NCBI RefSeq assembly: GCF_007989825.1
Contig: NZ_BJUA01000011.1
Location: forward strand, 62,001 to 126,000
Reading direction: 5' to 3'
DNA length: 64,000 nucleotides
Origin: Cellulomonas persica
Lineage (GTDB): Bacteria > Actinomycetota > Actinomycetes > Actinomycetales > Cellulomonadaceae
Below are positions 24,593-34,096 of the stretch, piece by piece. Both the position numbers and the translations under genes were made by a program. The first letter of the stretch is position 1, and each line of letters starts with the position of its first letter. The notes beneath the pieces are model-generated. The model was not told the DNA's origin, did no database searches, and worked only from the letters and a program-made list of their open reading frames with translations.

Positions 24593-25684
24593 CTAGACCA
24601 GCGTCTCTTGGTTGAGGCGCTTGGCCGCCATGTTCGCCGAGCCGACCAGGATGATGGCGACGACGGTCTTGAAGATGCCAGCGACGACCGCGAGGCTGTA
24701 GTTGCCGAGCTGGTAGCCGTAGCGCAGCACGAAGACGTCGATCGTCTCGGCCGTCTCGGAGATCAGGCCGTTGCCGAGGAAGTACGGCAGCTCGAAGTTG
24801 GTCGACAGGATCCAGCCGCTGTTGATGATGAGCAGCACGACGATCGTGGGACGGATCCCCGGGAGCGTGATGTTCCACATCTTGCGGTAGCGGCCCGCGC
24901 CGTCGACCTCGGCGGCCTCGTACAGGCTCGGGTCGATCGCGGTGATCGCGGCCAGGTACAGGATCGTGTTCCAGCCCAGCTCCTTCCACAGGCTCGTCCC
25001 GGCGACGATCCCCCAGAAGTGGTTCGGCTCGGTGAGGAACAGGATCGGTTCCTGGACGAGACCGATGGCCATGAGGCCCTGGTTGATGAACCCGCCGGAG
25101 GAGGGCAGCGAGAGCGCCACCGACGCGAGGCTCGCCACGATGACCCAGCTGAGGAAGTGGGGCATGTAGGTGATGTTCTGCATGATCCGCTTGAACGGCA
25201 GGTTCTTGACCTCGTTCAGCAGGAGTGCCAGGACGATGGCTCCCAGGGTCCCGACGATCAGGGTGAGCAGCGACTGTCCGAGCGTGTTGACGATGACGCG
25301 GCGGAACCGCTCACCGTTGACGCCGGTGAACAGGTCGACGAAGTTCTCGAAGCCGACCCACTCCTGGTTCCAGATGCTGCCGCGCCCCGGCTTGTAGTCC
25401 TGGAAGGCGATCGCCCACCCGTAGACCGGGACGTACTTGAACAGGATCTGGTACATCAGCAGCGGGACTGCCATCGCGAGCAGCACCCGCTGCGCCCAGA
25501 TCCTGTCCCAGGTGATCTTGCGCCTGGGCTCCTTCGCTGGTCGCGTCCGAGCCTTGCTCGTCCGGGCCTTGTTCGCAGTTCGCGTCCGGGCCTTGCGGCC
25601 GCGAGCCCGCGAGCTGCTCGCGGGCTCCAGGGCCGGCTCGACCCCGGTGGCGGTCACCAGGTTGCTGACCGGTGCGTCCGTCAT
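24593..25684 (-). CDS. CUT1-family sugar ABC permease (LplB/YteP-like)
   Basis: A 363-residue permease. The first 55 residues form a basic, Ala/Arg/Thr/Lys-rich cytoplasmic tail with short repeats (RTANKARTSKARTRPAKEPRRK), unusual for the family. Then come six membrane helices (MAVPLLMYQILFKYVPVYGWAIAFQDYKPGRG is the LplB signature start) and the EAA loop EAAEVDGAGRYRKMWNITLPGIRPT. It forms a heterodimeric channel with the next gene product, 9 bases downstream. The ATG chosen gives the family start region; the longer upstream frame runs into the binding-protein gene. Substrate inferred as arabinoxylan fragments from the linked glycosidases. Confidence 0.93.
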   Translation of the reverse strand: MTDAPVSNLVTATGVEPALEPASSSRARGRKARTRTANKARTSKARTRPAKEPRRKITWDRIWAQRVLLAMAVPLLMYQILFKYVPVYGWAIAFQDYKPGRGSIWNQEWVGFENFVDLFTGVNGERFRRVIVNTLGQSLLTLIVGTLGAIVLALLLNEVKNLPFKRIMQNITYMPHFLSWVIVASLASVALSLPSSGGFINQGLMAIGLVQEPILFLTEPNHFWGIVAGTSLWKELGWNTILYLAAITAIDPSLYEAAEVDGAGRYRKMWNITLPGIRPTIVVLLIINSGWILSTNFELPYFLGNGLISETAETIDVFVLRYGYQLGNYSLAVVAGIFKTVVAIILVGSANMAAKRLNQETLV

Positions 25685-25730
25685 CTGTCCAACCTCGTCG
25701 TCAGGAGCGGGGGAGTGGTCACCGTGAGCG

Positions 25731-25768
25731 CGTCGTGGTGGGGGACGCGTGCGCCCCCCACCACGACG
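25731..25768 (-). terminator. Attenuator hairpin between binding protein and permease genes
   Basis: CGTCGTGGTGGGGG pairs perfectly with its complement (14 bp) around a 10-base loop. It starts 11 bases after the binding-protein stop and 46 bases before the permease start. Partial termination here would give an excess of binding protein over channel, a common stoichiometry device. Function inferred. Confidence 0.7.
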
Positions 25769-25779
25769 GCTCGCGACTG

Positions 25780-27498
25780 TTACCAGTTGGCGAGACGCTC
25801 CTGGATGCCGGCGTTGATCGCGTCCTCGTACACCTTGACGTCGATCTTCTTGATGGTGTCCACGTAGGCGTTCCAGTTCGCCTCGAAGTCTCCGGGGGCA
25901 CCGGCGATGATCTTCGGCAGGTTCTGCACGTTGGCGTCGGTCAGCTGCTGGTTGACCTGGTTGGCGTCGTCGGAGAGCGTGATGTTCCACGCGGGGTAGT
26001 ACTTGGGGTTCTCCGGCTGCGGGTTCATGAACTCGAGCCAGGTCTTCTTGCCGTACTGCTCCATGACGTTGCGGTCGTAGTCCGTCAGGGTCGCGAAGAA
26101 CTCCTCGGGCTGGTCGTCCGGGCTGTAGGCGTTGCCGTCGGAGAACTGGCCGTTGTGCTTCGGCAGCATGTCGAGCAGCGCCTCGAGACGGTTGGAGGCA
26201 CGCCAGGTGAGGTCGCGGGCGTTGGCACGCTGCTCCTCGGTGCGGGTGAACAGACCGCCCTCACCGACCTGGTAGTCCTCACCCTCGATGCCCCACGAGA
26301 GCACCTTCTGCCACGGCTCGCTGAGCATGAGGTCGAGGAACTTGAGGGCCTTCTCCGGCTGCTTGCTGGAGACGGAGACGCCGAAGCCCTGGTTGGTGTT
26401 CATGACGGGACGGTCGGCGTACCACGGCTCGGCGCCGTCGTAGACGGGCATGAGGGGCACGTACGTGTACTGGTCCTTGCCGGCGCTCCGCAGCGAGTCG
26501 GTCGCGGTCTGGAAGTCCCAACCCTGGTCGTGCATGCCGAGCACGGCGCCGGTCGCCAGCTTCGCCACGTACTGGTCGAACGTCAGGGTGAAGGACTCGG
26601 GGTCGACGAGCCCCGCGGCGTACTGCTCGTTGAGGACCTTGTAGAAGTCCTTCGCGACGTCCTTGTCAGCGTAGATCTGCGCGTTGTTGGAGTCGTCGAC
26701 GATGACGCCGCCGTTGTTCGGGGAGCCTGCCAGCAGCGCCGGCGGGTTGGTCATGCCCCACTCACGGCCCGTCGAGGCCAGGACCTCGAAGCCCACGGTC
26801 GGGGCGCCCTCGGTCTCGGGGTTCTTCGCCTTGTAGTCGGCGATGAGCTCGAAGTAGCGGTCGAGGGTCATGTTGCTGAGGTCCGGCCAGCCGGCGTCCT
26901 CGAGCACGCGCTTCTGGATCCAGAACGCGGGACCGTAGTAGGTGCCGCCCGTGGGCTCGCCGTAGAAGCGGTTGTAGTTCGGGAAGATGTACAGGCCCGG
27001 CTCCACCTCTTCGCCGGAGTAGCTCATCTTCTTGATGTCGTCCTCGACGTGCGTGGCGAGGTTGGGGTAGTCCCCGCTGGCCAGCATGTCGTCCAGGCGC
27101 AGGAGAGCGCCGCCCTCGAGCAGGCGCATCTTCAGGTCCGTGGTCCCGACGAGGTCGGGGTACTGGCCGCCGGCGAGCATGACGCCGATCTTCTGGTCGA
27201 CGTTGTCCGGGGTCACGATCTCGTACTCGAGCGTGACGCCGAGCTGCTCCTTGAGCAGCTTGGTGATCTTGTTGTCAGCCGCGGGGGCCTGCTGGGCCGA
27301 CGTGATCCACGTCGTGAGCGTGGTCGGGTTGCTGGGGGTCAGCGTGCCGGACTTGTCCGCGAGATCCCCCTCGGGGATGACGGCGGCGGTCGAGGGGCCC
27401 TTGTCTTCGGGTTCGCCGTCGGAGCTGCATGCGACGAGGCCCGCGGACATGGCCGCCACCAGGACAAGAGCTGACAACTTCGTTCTTGCGGTACGCAC
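25780..27498 (-). CDS. Oligosaccharide-binding lipoprotein (LplA/YtcQ-like)
   Basis: A 572-residue extracellular solute-binding protein. The signal peptide ends in the lipobox LVAC with the lipidated Cys at residue 24. The large size and stretches such as YYGPAFWIQKRVLEDAGWPDLSNMTLDRYFELIADY, NTNQGFGVSVSSKQPEKALKFLDLML and a C-terminal DINAGIQERL-like end place it in the LplA/YtcQ group of CUT1 systems for large saccharides. The start is GTG, with GGGAGA eight bases upstream; an upstream ATG frame would spoil the signal peptide. It is the first gene of the minus-strand operon. Its promoter carries an operator-like dyad, so LacI-type repression is likely. Confidence 0.93.
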   Translation of the reverse strand: MRTARTKLSALVLVAAMSAGLVACSSDGEPEDKGPSTAAVIPEGDLADKSGTLTPSNPTTLTTWITSAQQAPAADNKITKLLKEQLGVTLEYEIVTPDNVDQKIGVMLAGGQYPDLVGTTDLKMRLLEGGALLRLDDMLASGDYPNLATHVEDDIKKMSYSGEEVEPGLYIFPNYNRFYGEPTGGTYYGPAFWIQKRVLEDAGWPDLSNMTLDRYFELIADYKAKNPETEGAPTVGFEVLASTGREWGMTNPPALLAGSPNNGGVIVDDSNNAQIYADKDVAKDFYKVLNEQYAAGLVDPESFTLTFDQYVAKLATGAVLGMHDQGWDFQTATDSLRSAGKDQYTYVPLMPVYDGAEPWYADRPVMNTNQGFGVSVSSKQPEKALKFLDLMLSEPWQKVLSWGIEGEDYQVGEGGLFTRTEEQRANARDLTWRASNRLEALLDMLPKHNGQFSDGNAYSPDDQPEEFFATLTDYDRNVMEQYGKKTWLEFMNPQPENPKYYPAWNITLSDDANQVNQQLTDANVQNLPKIIAGAPGDFEANWNAYVDTIKKIDVKVYEDAINAGIQERLANW

Positions 27499-27593
27499 CG
27501 AGGTCTCTCCCTTGAGAACAGTTCCCGTCCACCTTGACTGGAACGTGTGCACATCGGACGCCTTGGGGCTTGCGTCCTCATCCCGGGCGGGAT

Positions 27594-27632
27594 TTTAGCG
27601 TTAAAGTAGAGACGTCTTTCGCGAGCCGTCAA
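27594..27632 (-). promoter_or_regulatory. Promoter and LacI-type operator of the transporter operon
   Basis: On the minus strand, TTGACG (27627-27632) and TACTTT (27603-27608) are separated by 18 bases. Immediately downstream and overlapping the -10 is the 12-base near-palindrome TTTAACGCTAAA (27594-27605) with the central CG typical of LacI-family operators. Binding of the adjacent LacI protein here would block the transporter and GH120 genes. Seen: sequences and spacing. Inferred: the regulator match. Confidence 0.6.
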
Positions 27633-27814
27633 GCCCTCGCAAGTCTCGAAATGGTCACGACCACTTTCGAGTGCACTCGCCGCAGTGGGCGGACAGGGAC
27701 GTCCGTGCCGTGACCTCGTCGCTGCGGATCCGCTCGCGCCGCGGCCGCGCGAGACGGCCCCGCGGTGGCGCAGCGCCGGTTGAAAGTTTCGACCGGGAGC
27801 TTCCCGTCGGGGTC

Positions 27815-27842
27815 TTGCGGCCGTGCGTTGTATCGATATATT
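27815..27842 (+). promoter_or_regulatory. Promoter and dyad upstream of the LacI-GH51-GH43 operon
   Basis: TTGCGG (27815-27820) and TATATT (27837-27842) are 16 bases apart. The perfect 8-base dyad TATCGATA (27831-27838), again centred on CG, overlaps the -10 and could be the autoregulatory operator. The rest of the 428-base divergent region (27499-27926) holds an imperfect inverted repeat near 27643-27668 and nothing else I recognise. Confidence 0.5.
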
Positions 27843-27926
27843 GAGCGCGCCCCGGCGCCGTGGCCGGGGCCTGCGACGCGACGACCGCATGCCGACCGGC
27901 AGGGCTTTGCGGGAAGGAGGATCTCC

Positions 27927-28931
27927 GTGGTGAGGATGGCGGACGTGGCCCGCGCGGCCGGCGTCTCGGTCATGACGGTGTCGAACGTCCTCAACGAGCG
28001 CCTTCCCGTCGGCGAGGAGACGCGCGCCCGCGTCATGGCGGCTGTCGAGGACCTCGGGTACGAGGTCAACCTGACCGCGCGGCACCTGCGTGCCGGACGG
28101 ACCGACACCGTCGCCTTCGTCGTCCCGAGCTTCCATGACTACTTCGGCGAGCTCGCCGACCAGGTCGCCCCGCTGATCGAGGCGCAGGGGCGTCACCTCG
28201 TGCTCGAACGGACGAGCGCCAACGCGCAGCAGGAGATGGAGGCGCTCAGCGTCGCGCGGCTCCAGACCTATGACGGCGTCCTGCTGTCCGTCGCCGGTCT
28301 CGACCTGGAGCAGCTCGGGCTGGTCCGCACCGCCAAGCCGATCGTGGTGCTGGGCGAGCGCGACGTGCCCGACCACCTCAACCACGTGCGCCTGGCGAAC
28401 GAGTCGGGTGCCGCCCTCGCCACGGCGCACATGCTCGAGCGCGGGTCGCGTCGCATCCTCGCGCTCGGGTGCTCGTTCGACGCCGCGCACATGATGACCA
28501 CGGACCGCCGCGTCGGGTGGGAGCACGCGTACCGCGAGGCCGGCCTGACCCCCGACCCGGCCTACGTCGTCCCCGTGAGCGACTACACGTCCCGCGGTGG
28601 TCGCGAGGCGATGCTCGACGTCATCGCCTCGGGACTGCCGTTCGACGGGGTCTTCGCCGTCACCGACATCGTCGCGCTCGGAGCGCTGTCCGCCCTGGTG
28701 GACGCCGGGCTGCGCGTCCCCGACGACGTGCAGCTCGCCGGGTTCGACAACCTCGACATGTCGCGCTTCATCCCACCGGGCATCACGTCTGTCGACGCCA
28801 ACCACGAGGGTGTGGCCGAGGCGGCCGTCCGACTGCTGCACCGCCAGATGTCGGGCTGGACCGGCCCGGCCGAGCACGTCGTCGCACCCGTCCGCCTCGT
28901 GGTGCGTGGATCCACGCGCGGCGACTCCTAG
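27927..28931 (+). CDS. LacI-family transcriptional regulator
   Basis: A 334-residue LacI-type repressor. The DNA-binding domain is at the N-terminus: [52 protein letters not shown] (helix-turn-helix plus hinge helix). The periplasmic-binding-like effector domain ends with [24 protein letters not shown]. The start is GTG at 27927, six bases after GGAGG; GTG 27930 and ATG 27936 are alternatives. It lies between the divergent transporter operon and the glycosidase genes. It probably senses an arabinoxylan-derived sugar and controls both sides through the CG-centred dyads. Confidence 0.93.
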   Translation: MVRMADVARAAGVSVMTVSNVLNERLPVGEETRARVMAAVEDLGYEVNLTARHLRAGRTDTVAFVVPSFHDYFGELADQVAPLIEAQGRHLVLERTSANAQQEMEALSVARLQTYDGVLLSVAGLDLEQLGLVRTAKPIVVLGERDVPDHLNHVRLANESGAALATAHMLERGSRRILALGCSFDAAHMMTTDRRVGWEHAYREAGLTPDPAYVVPVSDYTSRGGREAMLDVIASGLPFDGVFAVTDIVALGALSALVDAGLRVPDDVQLAGFDNLDMSRFIPPGITSVDANHEGVAEAAVRLLHRQMSGWTGPAEHVVAPVRLVVRGSTRGDS

Positions 28932-28995
28932 TCACACGCACGCGCGCGGCTCTGCGCGTCACCCACGTCGCTTCCCGGTCAAAGGAGACCAACTC

Positions 28996-30564
28996 GTGAG
29001 CAGCCCCGTGCCTCCGCCTGCCCCTGCGGCAGTCCCCGATGCGGCGACCACGACAGCGATCATCGACCTGGACCTGCCCGGTGCGACGATCAGCCGGCAC
29101 GTGTACGGGCACTTCGCGGAGCATCTGGGCCGGTGCATCTACGGCGGGTTCTGGGTGGGCGAGGAGTCCGCCGTCCCGCACGTGCGTGGCATCCGCTCCG
29201 ACGTCGTGGCGGCTCTGCGGGCCCTGCAGATCCCGAACCTGCGCTGGCCGGGCGGCTGCTTCGCCGACGACTACCACTGGCGTGACGGGATCGGTCCGCG
29301 CGACCAGCGGCCCCGGATGGTCAACTCGCACTGGGGTGACGTGGTCGAGGACAACGCGTTCGGCACCCACGAGTTCATGGACCTGTGCGAGCTGCTCGGG
29401 GCGGAGCCGTACGTCTCGGGGAACGTCGGGTCCGGCACCGTGGCGGAGATGTCGGACTGGGTCGAGTACCTGACCCGGGCGGACGACTCGCCGATGGCGG
29501 CGCTGCGCCGGGCGAACGGGCGCGACGAGCCGTGGCGGGTGCCGTTCTGGGGGCTGGGGAACGAGGCGTGGGGCTGCGGCGGCAACCTGCGGGCGGAGCA
29601 GTTCGCGTCGCTGGCCCGGCAGTACGCCACGTACGCGCGCAACCACGGCGACAACTCCCTGTACCGGATCGCGGCCGGCGCCGACTCGGGCGACCTGCAC
29701 TGGACCGAGACGCTGATGCGGTCGTTCGGCGACCTGGCCGCGGACCCGGACGAGCCGGTCCGCCCGTTCCAGGCGCTGTCGCTGCACTACTACACGATGT
29801 CCGGCTCGTGGGGGGACAAGGGCGACGCGACCGGGTTCAGCACGGACGAGTGGTACACGACGATGGCCAGGGCCCGCCACATGGACGAGCTGCTCACGCG
29901 CCACTCGACGGTGATGGACCGGTACGACCCGCACCGCAAGGTCGGCCTGGTGGTCGACGAGTGGGGCACCTGGTGGAACGTCGAGAAGGGCACCAACCCG
30001 GGGTTCCTGTACCAGCAGAACACGCTGCGCGACGCGCTCGTCGCGTCCGTGCACCTCGACGCGTTCCACCGGCACGCCGAGCGGGTCGTGATGGCGAACA
30101 TCGCGCAGACGGTGAACGTGCTGCAGGCGATGATCCTCACCGATCCCGGCACGGGCGCGCTGGTGCTCACCCCGACGTACCACGTGTTCGCGATGAACAC
30201 CGCGCACCACGACGCCGCCGCGCTCGCCGTCCACCTGCGGGGCGTGCCGACCCGGGCCGTCGACGGGTCCGAGCTGCCGCTGGTCTCGGCGTCCGCGTCG
30301 GTCAAGGCAGACGCAGCGCTGATCTCCTTGTCGCACCTGGACACCGAGACCGACCGTTCGGTCGTGCTCGACCTGCGCGGTCGCGCCGTCGTCGCATACG
30401 AGGCGCGCGTGCTGACCGCGCCCACCCTGGACGCCCACAACACCCCGGAGCAGCTCGACGCCGTCGCCCCGACCGTCCACCACGGCGTGCGGCCCCACCC
30501 GCGCGGGCTCGAGGTCGACCTGCCCGCCCACTCGTACGTCACCGTCAGCCTGGACCTGCGGTGA
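28996..30564 (+). CDS. GH51 alpha-L-arabinofuranosidase
   Basis: A 522-residue GH51 enzyme that removes alpha-L-arabinofuranosyl side chains from arabinoxylan or arabinan fragments. It shows the family N-terminus [43 protein letters not shown], the acid/base Glu190 in [12 protein letters not shown] and the nucleophile Glu322 in [14 protein letters not shown]. The final 140 residues form the usual beta-sandwich. No signal peptide, so it acts on imported oligosaccharides. The start is GTG with AAAGGAG nine bases upstream. The stop overlaps the GH43 start (GTGA). It follows the LacI gene by 64 bases, so all three are probably co-transcribed. Confidence 0.96.
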   Translation: MSSPVPPPAPAAVPDAATTTAIIDLDLPGATISRHVYGHFAEHLGRCIYGGFWVGEESAVPHVRGIRSDVVAALRALQIPNLRWPGGCFADDYHWRDGIGPRDQRPRMVNSHWGDVVEDNAFGTHEFMDLCELLGAEPYVSGNVGSGTVAEMSDWVEYLTRADDSPMAALRRANGRDEPWRVPFWGLGNEAWGCGGNLRAEQFASLARQYATYARNHGDNSLYRIAAGADSGDLHWTETLMRSFGDLAADPDEPVRPFQALSLHYYTMSGSWGDKGDATGFSTDEWYTTMARARHMDELLTRHSTVMDRYDPHRKVGLVVDEWGTWWNVEKGTNPGFLYQQNTLRDALVASVHLDAFHRHAERVVMANIAQTVNVLQAMILTDPGTGALVLTPTYHVFAMNTAHHDAAALAVHLRGVPTRAVDGSELPLVSASASVKADAALISLSHLDTETDRSVVLDLRGRAVVAYEARVLTAPTLDAHNTPEQLDAVAPTVHHGVRPHPRGLEVDLPAHSYVTVSLDLR

Positions 30565-32213
30565 CGGGGCGCGCCGACCGTGCGGCGCTCGACGTCGGCC
30601 GGCCGGTCATCTTCGCGGACGTCCCCGACCCGGACGTCACCTACGACGGCCGGCACTACTACATGGTCAGCACGACGATGTACTTCGCCCCGAGCGTGCC
30701 GATCATGCGCTCGGGCGACCTCGTGCACTGGTCGATCGCCGGCTACACGGGCCCGATCCTCGACGACACCGACGCGCTCGCCCTGCGCAACGGGAGCAGC
30801 GCCTACGGCCAGGGCACGTGGGCTGCGAGCATCAGGTACCACGAGGGCACGTACTACGTGTCGGTCGGCAGCCTGACCACGCAGCAGACGTACGTCTATG
30901 CGACGCCGAGCATCGAGGACGGGCCGTGGACGCGGTCGGTCCTCGACGGCTACGCGCACGACCAGTCGCTCCTGTTCGACGGCGACGACGTCTACCTCGT
31001 CTACGGCAGCGGAGCGATCGACCTGCGCCGGCTCGGCCGGGAACCCGACGGGACCTTCGTGTGGGACGGACCGCCGACGCGGCTCGTCGACGACGCGAAC
31101 GTCGACCAGACCAGCGGGCTGGACGCCGAGGGCGCGCACGCGTACCGGATCGGCGACCACTACTACGTCTTCATGATCGAGTGGCCGACGGGCGGCATCC
31201 GCCAGGAGCTGGTGTGGCGGTCGACGTCGTTGACGCCGCAGTCCCAGGGCGGGGCCTGGGAGGGCAGGCTCGTGCTCAGCCAGGCGGTGTCGGTCGAGGG
31301 GCGCCAGGGCGACGGCGTCGCGCAGGGCGGCGTCGTGCAGGCGGCCGACGGGCAGTGGTACGCCATGCTCTTCCAGGACGAGGGGCCGCTCGGACGCTCG
31401 CCGCAGCTGGCCCGCGTGACCTGGGACGACGACGGGTGGCCGGTCTACGCGCTCGACACCGGCACGACGGGGGACGCAGGCGCGCGCTCGCCGGGAGCCA
31501 TGGAGCTGCTGGTCTCGGACGACTTCGACAACCAGCCCACGCAGGCGGGCTACTGGAGCACGACGAACGCCGGTGCCCTGACGACTGCGGACGAGAACGC
31601 CTGGAACGGCTCGAGCCTCGGGCTGGCCTGGCAGTGGAACCACCACCCGGACCACCGGTTCTGGTCACTGACCGAACGCCCTGGGCACCTGCGGCTCACC
31701 ACGGGCAGCCTCGCGTCGGGCATCATCGACGCCCGCAACACGCTCACCCAGCGCACGTGCGGCCCGGCGAGCGCCGCGGCGATCTCGCTGGACGTGTCCG
31801 CGATGAGGAACGGCGACGTGGCGGGCCTGTCCGCGTACCAGCAGAAGTACGGGTACGTCGCGGTCGAGATGGTCGAGGGCGCCCGCCGGCTCGTGATGCG
31901 CCGTGCCGACGCGCAGGGACACGTCGCGTTCACCAGCACCCACGTGCCGCTGACGGCCGACACCGTCCTGCTCCGCGTGGACGTGGACTTCCGGGACGCG
32001 GCCGACCGCGCCACGTTCGCGTACTCGCTCGACGGTGCCACCTGGACGCCGATCGGCGACGACCTCGCGATGGAGTACAGCCTCGACCACTTCACGGGCT
32101 ACCGGTTCGCGATCTTCTGCTACGCCACGGCCGAGACGGGCGGTCACGTGGACGTCGACTGGTTCCGCGTCGGCGACGACATCGACCGCCGAAGGCCATC
32201 GCCGGCGTCGTGA
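30561..32213 (+). CDS. GH43 beta-xylosidase/arabinofuranosidase
   Basis: A 550-residue GH43 enzyme with a five-bladed propeller in residues 15 to about 310 and a C-terminal beta-sandwich of the GH43_C2 type (from [26 protein letters not shown] [14 protein letters not shown]). The three acidic residues are readable: base D23 in [14 protein letters not shown], modulator D134 in [12 protein letters not shown], and acid E190 in [15 protein letters not shown]. It has no signal peptide and should cleave xylose or arabinose from imported xylo-oligosaccharides together with the GH51 and GH120 enzymes. The GTG start overlaps the GH51 stop by four bases. Exact specificity cannot be read from the sequence. 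Confidence 0.93.
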   Translation: MTGRADRAALDVGRPVIFADVPDPDVTYDGRHYYMVSTTMYFAPSVPIMRSGDLVHWSIAGYTGPILDDTDALALRNGSSAYGQGTWAASIRYHEGTYYVSVGSLTTQQTYVYATPSIEDGPWTRSVLDGYAHDQSLLFDGDDVYLVYGSGAIDLRRLGREPDGTFVWDGPPTRLVDDANVDQTSGLDAEGAHAYRIGDHYYVFMIEWPTGGIRQELVWRSTSLTPQSQGGAWEGRLVLSQAVSVEGRQGDGVAQGGVVQAADGQWYAMLFQDEGPLGRSPQLARVTWDDDGWPVYALDTGTTGDAGARSPGAMELLVSDDFDNQPTQAGYWSTTNAGALTTADENAWNGSSLGLAWQWNHHPDHRFWSLTERPGHLRLTTGSLASGIIDARNTLTQRTCGPASAAAISLDVSAMRNGDVAGLSAYQQKYGYVAVEMVEGARRLVMRRADAQGHVAFTSTHVPLTADTVLLRVDVDFRDAADRATFAYSLDGATWTPIGDDLAMEYSLDHFTGYRFAIFCYATAETGGHVDVDWFRVGDDIDRRRPSPAS

Positions 32214-32355
32214 GGTGCCCGGCCGGGCCGGACCGGCGGGAGCCCTGCGGACGCCGTGGACGTCCGGGCGACGAGCCGGCGACGACGCCACGGGGCGCGT
32301 CGCCGGTCGTGACCCGGGACGTTCGGGCTGTGCGTCGTCGCAGGTCGCCGGGACG

Positions 32356-33522
32356 ATGGTCGCCATGATCACCCTCTACCTGCACGGCAGGGCGGCGTGC
32401 GACGCCCGCACGCTGGAGTCGTTCCTGGCCCGCGCCCGCCCGGTGTACGAGGCGCCGGGCGGCATCAGGGTGCGGCTGCAGTGGAGCCTGACCGAGCCCG
32501 GGGCGTTCGTCGAGATCATGGAGTACCGCGACCGTGTCACCTACGCGGCGGACCAGGTCCGCGTCGAGCAGGACCCCGCGATGCGCGCTCTGATCGACGA
32601 GTGGCACACCCTGCTCGCGAGCCCGCCGCGCGTGGAGGCGTACGAGGACGTCACCCTCGAGCCCGCAGCCGGTCCCGCCACGAGACGGCCCGGCGACTCG
32701 CGAGCTCCCGATGACGGACGCGCCGAGCGCCCGCTGGTTGTGCACCGCTACGGCCGGCCCGGGCGGCCGCGCGTGGTGCTCCTGCACGGGCTGACCGATG
32801 CCGGGACCACCTGGCCCGACCTCGTCAGGCACTGGGACGACGACTGGGACGTGATCGCGCCGGACCTGCGCGGGCACGGACGGTCCCCGCGGTTCACCGA
32901 CGACGAGCTCGACCGCGCGCCCGACGTGATGCTCGCCGACGTGCTCGACCTGCTCGACGCCCAGCCTGCCCCGGTCGTGCTCGTCGGGCACTCGCTCGGC
33001 GGCCTGCTCGCGCTGCGCGCCGCACTCGAGCGCCCCGACGCGGTCCGCGCGCTCGTGCTCGAGGACCCTGCCAAGCCCGACGGCATCCCCACGCGCGAGG
33101 GCGACCGGACCGTGTTCGTCGCCCACCCCGACGTGGTGACCGGCGTCGAGTCGTCGCTCGTCGCGACCGAGCGCGACCGCGCTGCCGAGGTCGCCCGCAT
33201 GCGCCGCGAGACGGCCTGGAGCGACGCCGAGATCGAGGCGTGGGCCGACAGCCGTCCGCTCGTCGACCGCGCGTACGTCCGGCGGGGGCTGTTCCTCGGA
33301 GATCTCGCGTGGGAGGAGCTGTTCGCCGCGCTCGCGGTCCCGACGCTGCTCGTCCTGCCCGGTGACGCGCCGATGGCGCCCCGCCCGGACCTGGTCGACA
33401 ACCCCCTCGTCCGCAGGGTCGCCGTCGACGGTGCGGGCCACTGCGTGCGACGCGACCAGCCCGCTGCCTACCACGCGGCCGTCGACGCGTTCCTCACCGA
33501 GCACATCGGTCGTCGGGAGTGA
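32356..33522 (+). CDS. Alpha/beta hydrolase with N-terminal ferredoxin-like barrel domain
   Basis: A 388-residue two-part protein. Residues 1-100 look like a small dimeric alpha-beta barrel domain (MITLYLHGRAACDARTLESFLARARPVYE...SLTEPGAFVEIMEYRDR), as in monooxygenase-like or muconolactone-type domains. After a 30-residue linker comes an alpha/beta hydrolase fold: VVLLHGLTDAGTTWPDLVRHW (oxyanion loop), APDLRGHGRS, nucleophile Ser213 in VLVGHSLGG, and the catalytic His in DGAGHCVRRDQP. Start is ATG 32356 or ATG 32365; no clear ribosome-binding site. The combination is unusual; substrate and any contribution of the barrel are unknown. It stands alone after the sugar operon. Confidence 0.75.
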   Translation: MVAMITLYLHGRAACDARTLESFLARARPVYEAPGGIRVRLQWSLTEPGAFVEIMEYRDRVTYAADQVRVEQDPAMRALIDEWHTLLASPPRVEAYEDVTLEPAAGPATRRPGDSRAPDDGRAERPLVVHRYGRPGRPRVVLLHGLTDAGTTWPDLVRHWDDDWDVIAPDLRGHGRSPRFTDDELDRAPDVMLADVLDLLDAQPAPVVLVGHSLGGLLALRAALERPDAVRALVLEDPAKPDGIPTREGDRTVFVAHPDVVTGVESSLVATERDRAAEVARMRRETAWSDAEIEAWADSRPLVDRAYVRRGLFLGDLAWEELFAALAVPTLLVLPGDAPMAPRPDLVDNPLVRRVAVDGAGHCVRRDQPAAYHAAVDAFLTEHIGRRE

Positions 33523-33785
33523 CGTCCGGCCTCGCGGGCTCGGGGCATGCGCGGCTCCCGACATGGACCGAACTCTCCCACCGCGGTCCTGCGGCCGTGA
33601 AGGCCACGGACGCGTCCCGTTGCCCGAGGCGGTCCGACAGATGCGGGCGTGACGACGAGACGCCCCGACCTCGGTCGCATGCTCCACGCAGGCGACCTTC
33701 GGGTCGGCCTCGACACGTGCGTGCCCGGACGCCTGGACCGGCGTTGCAGCAACGCTGCTGAGATGCAGGACGGTCGCGGACACAC
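33523..33785. other. Gene-poor spacer after the hydrolase gene
   Basis: Short open frames here lack coding character, ribosome-binding sites and recognisable motifs. Apart from the hairpin that follows (33786-33825), I see no feature. Confidence 0.5.
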
Positions 33786-33825
33786 GAAGGGCCGTGACCC
33801 GCACTGCTGCCGGTCACGGCCCTTC
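33786..33825. terminator. Terminator hairpin next to tRNA-Leu
   Basis: GAAGGGCCGTGACC and its exact complement make a 14-bp stem with a 12-base loop. It lies 19 bases downstream of the tRNA 3' end on the minus strand and can also end plus-strand transcription from the hydrolase gene. Confidence 0.8.
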
Positions 33826-33844
33826 GGTTCGCTGTCTCAACGAG

Positions 33845-33927
33845 TGTCCGGAGGGGGACTTGAACCCCCACGCCCTTGCGGGCACTAGCACCTCAAGCTA
33901 GCGCGTCTGCCATTCCGCCACCCGGAC
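33845..33927 (-). tRNA. tRNA-Leu (anticodon GAG)
   Basis: The minus strand folds as a class II tRNA. The acceptor stem is GTCCGGG with TCCGGAC (a G-T pair at 7-66) and discriminator A. The anticodon stem CTAGC/GCTAG holds the loop TTGAGGT, giving anticodon GAG for CUC codons. A long variable arm (TGCCCGCAAGGGCG) and the T arm GGGGGTTCAAGTCCCCC follow. CCA is not encoded. Confidence 0.96.
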
Positions 33928-34096
33928 AGGTGGACCATCGGAGAGCCCGGAGGCGCCCCGTGGTGCGGCAGAAAAGATAGCACGGTGAGTCGGCCGGGCA
34001 TGCATCGGCCCCCAGGGGCAGACTCGGGCTGGGACGATTCGCTCACCGGCCCTCGCGCTGCGACCGGGCCGTCGACCGACGTGGGGGAGGGCACGA

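Noticed and set aside
33649..33888. A 79-residue plus-strand frame between the hydrolase gene and tRNA-Leu.
   Set aside because: It runs through the terminator hairpin and into the tRNA, and has no ribosome-binding site.
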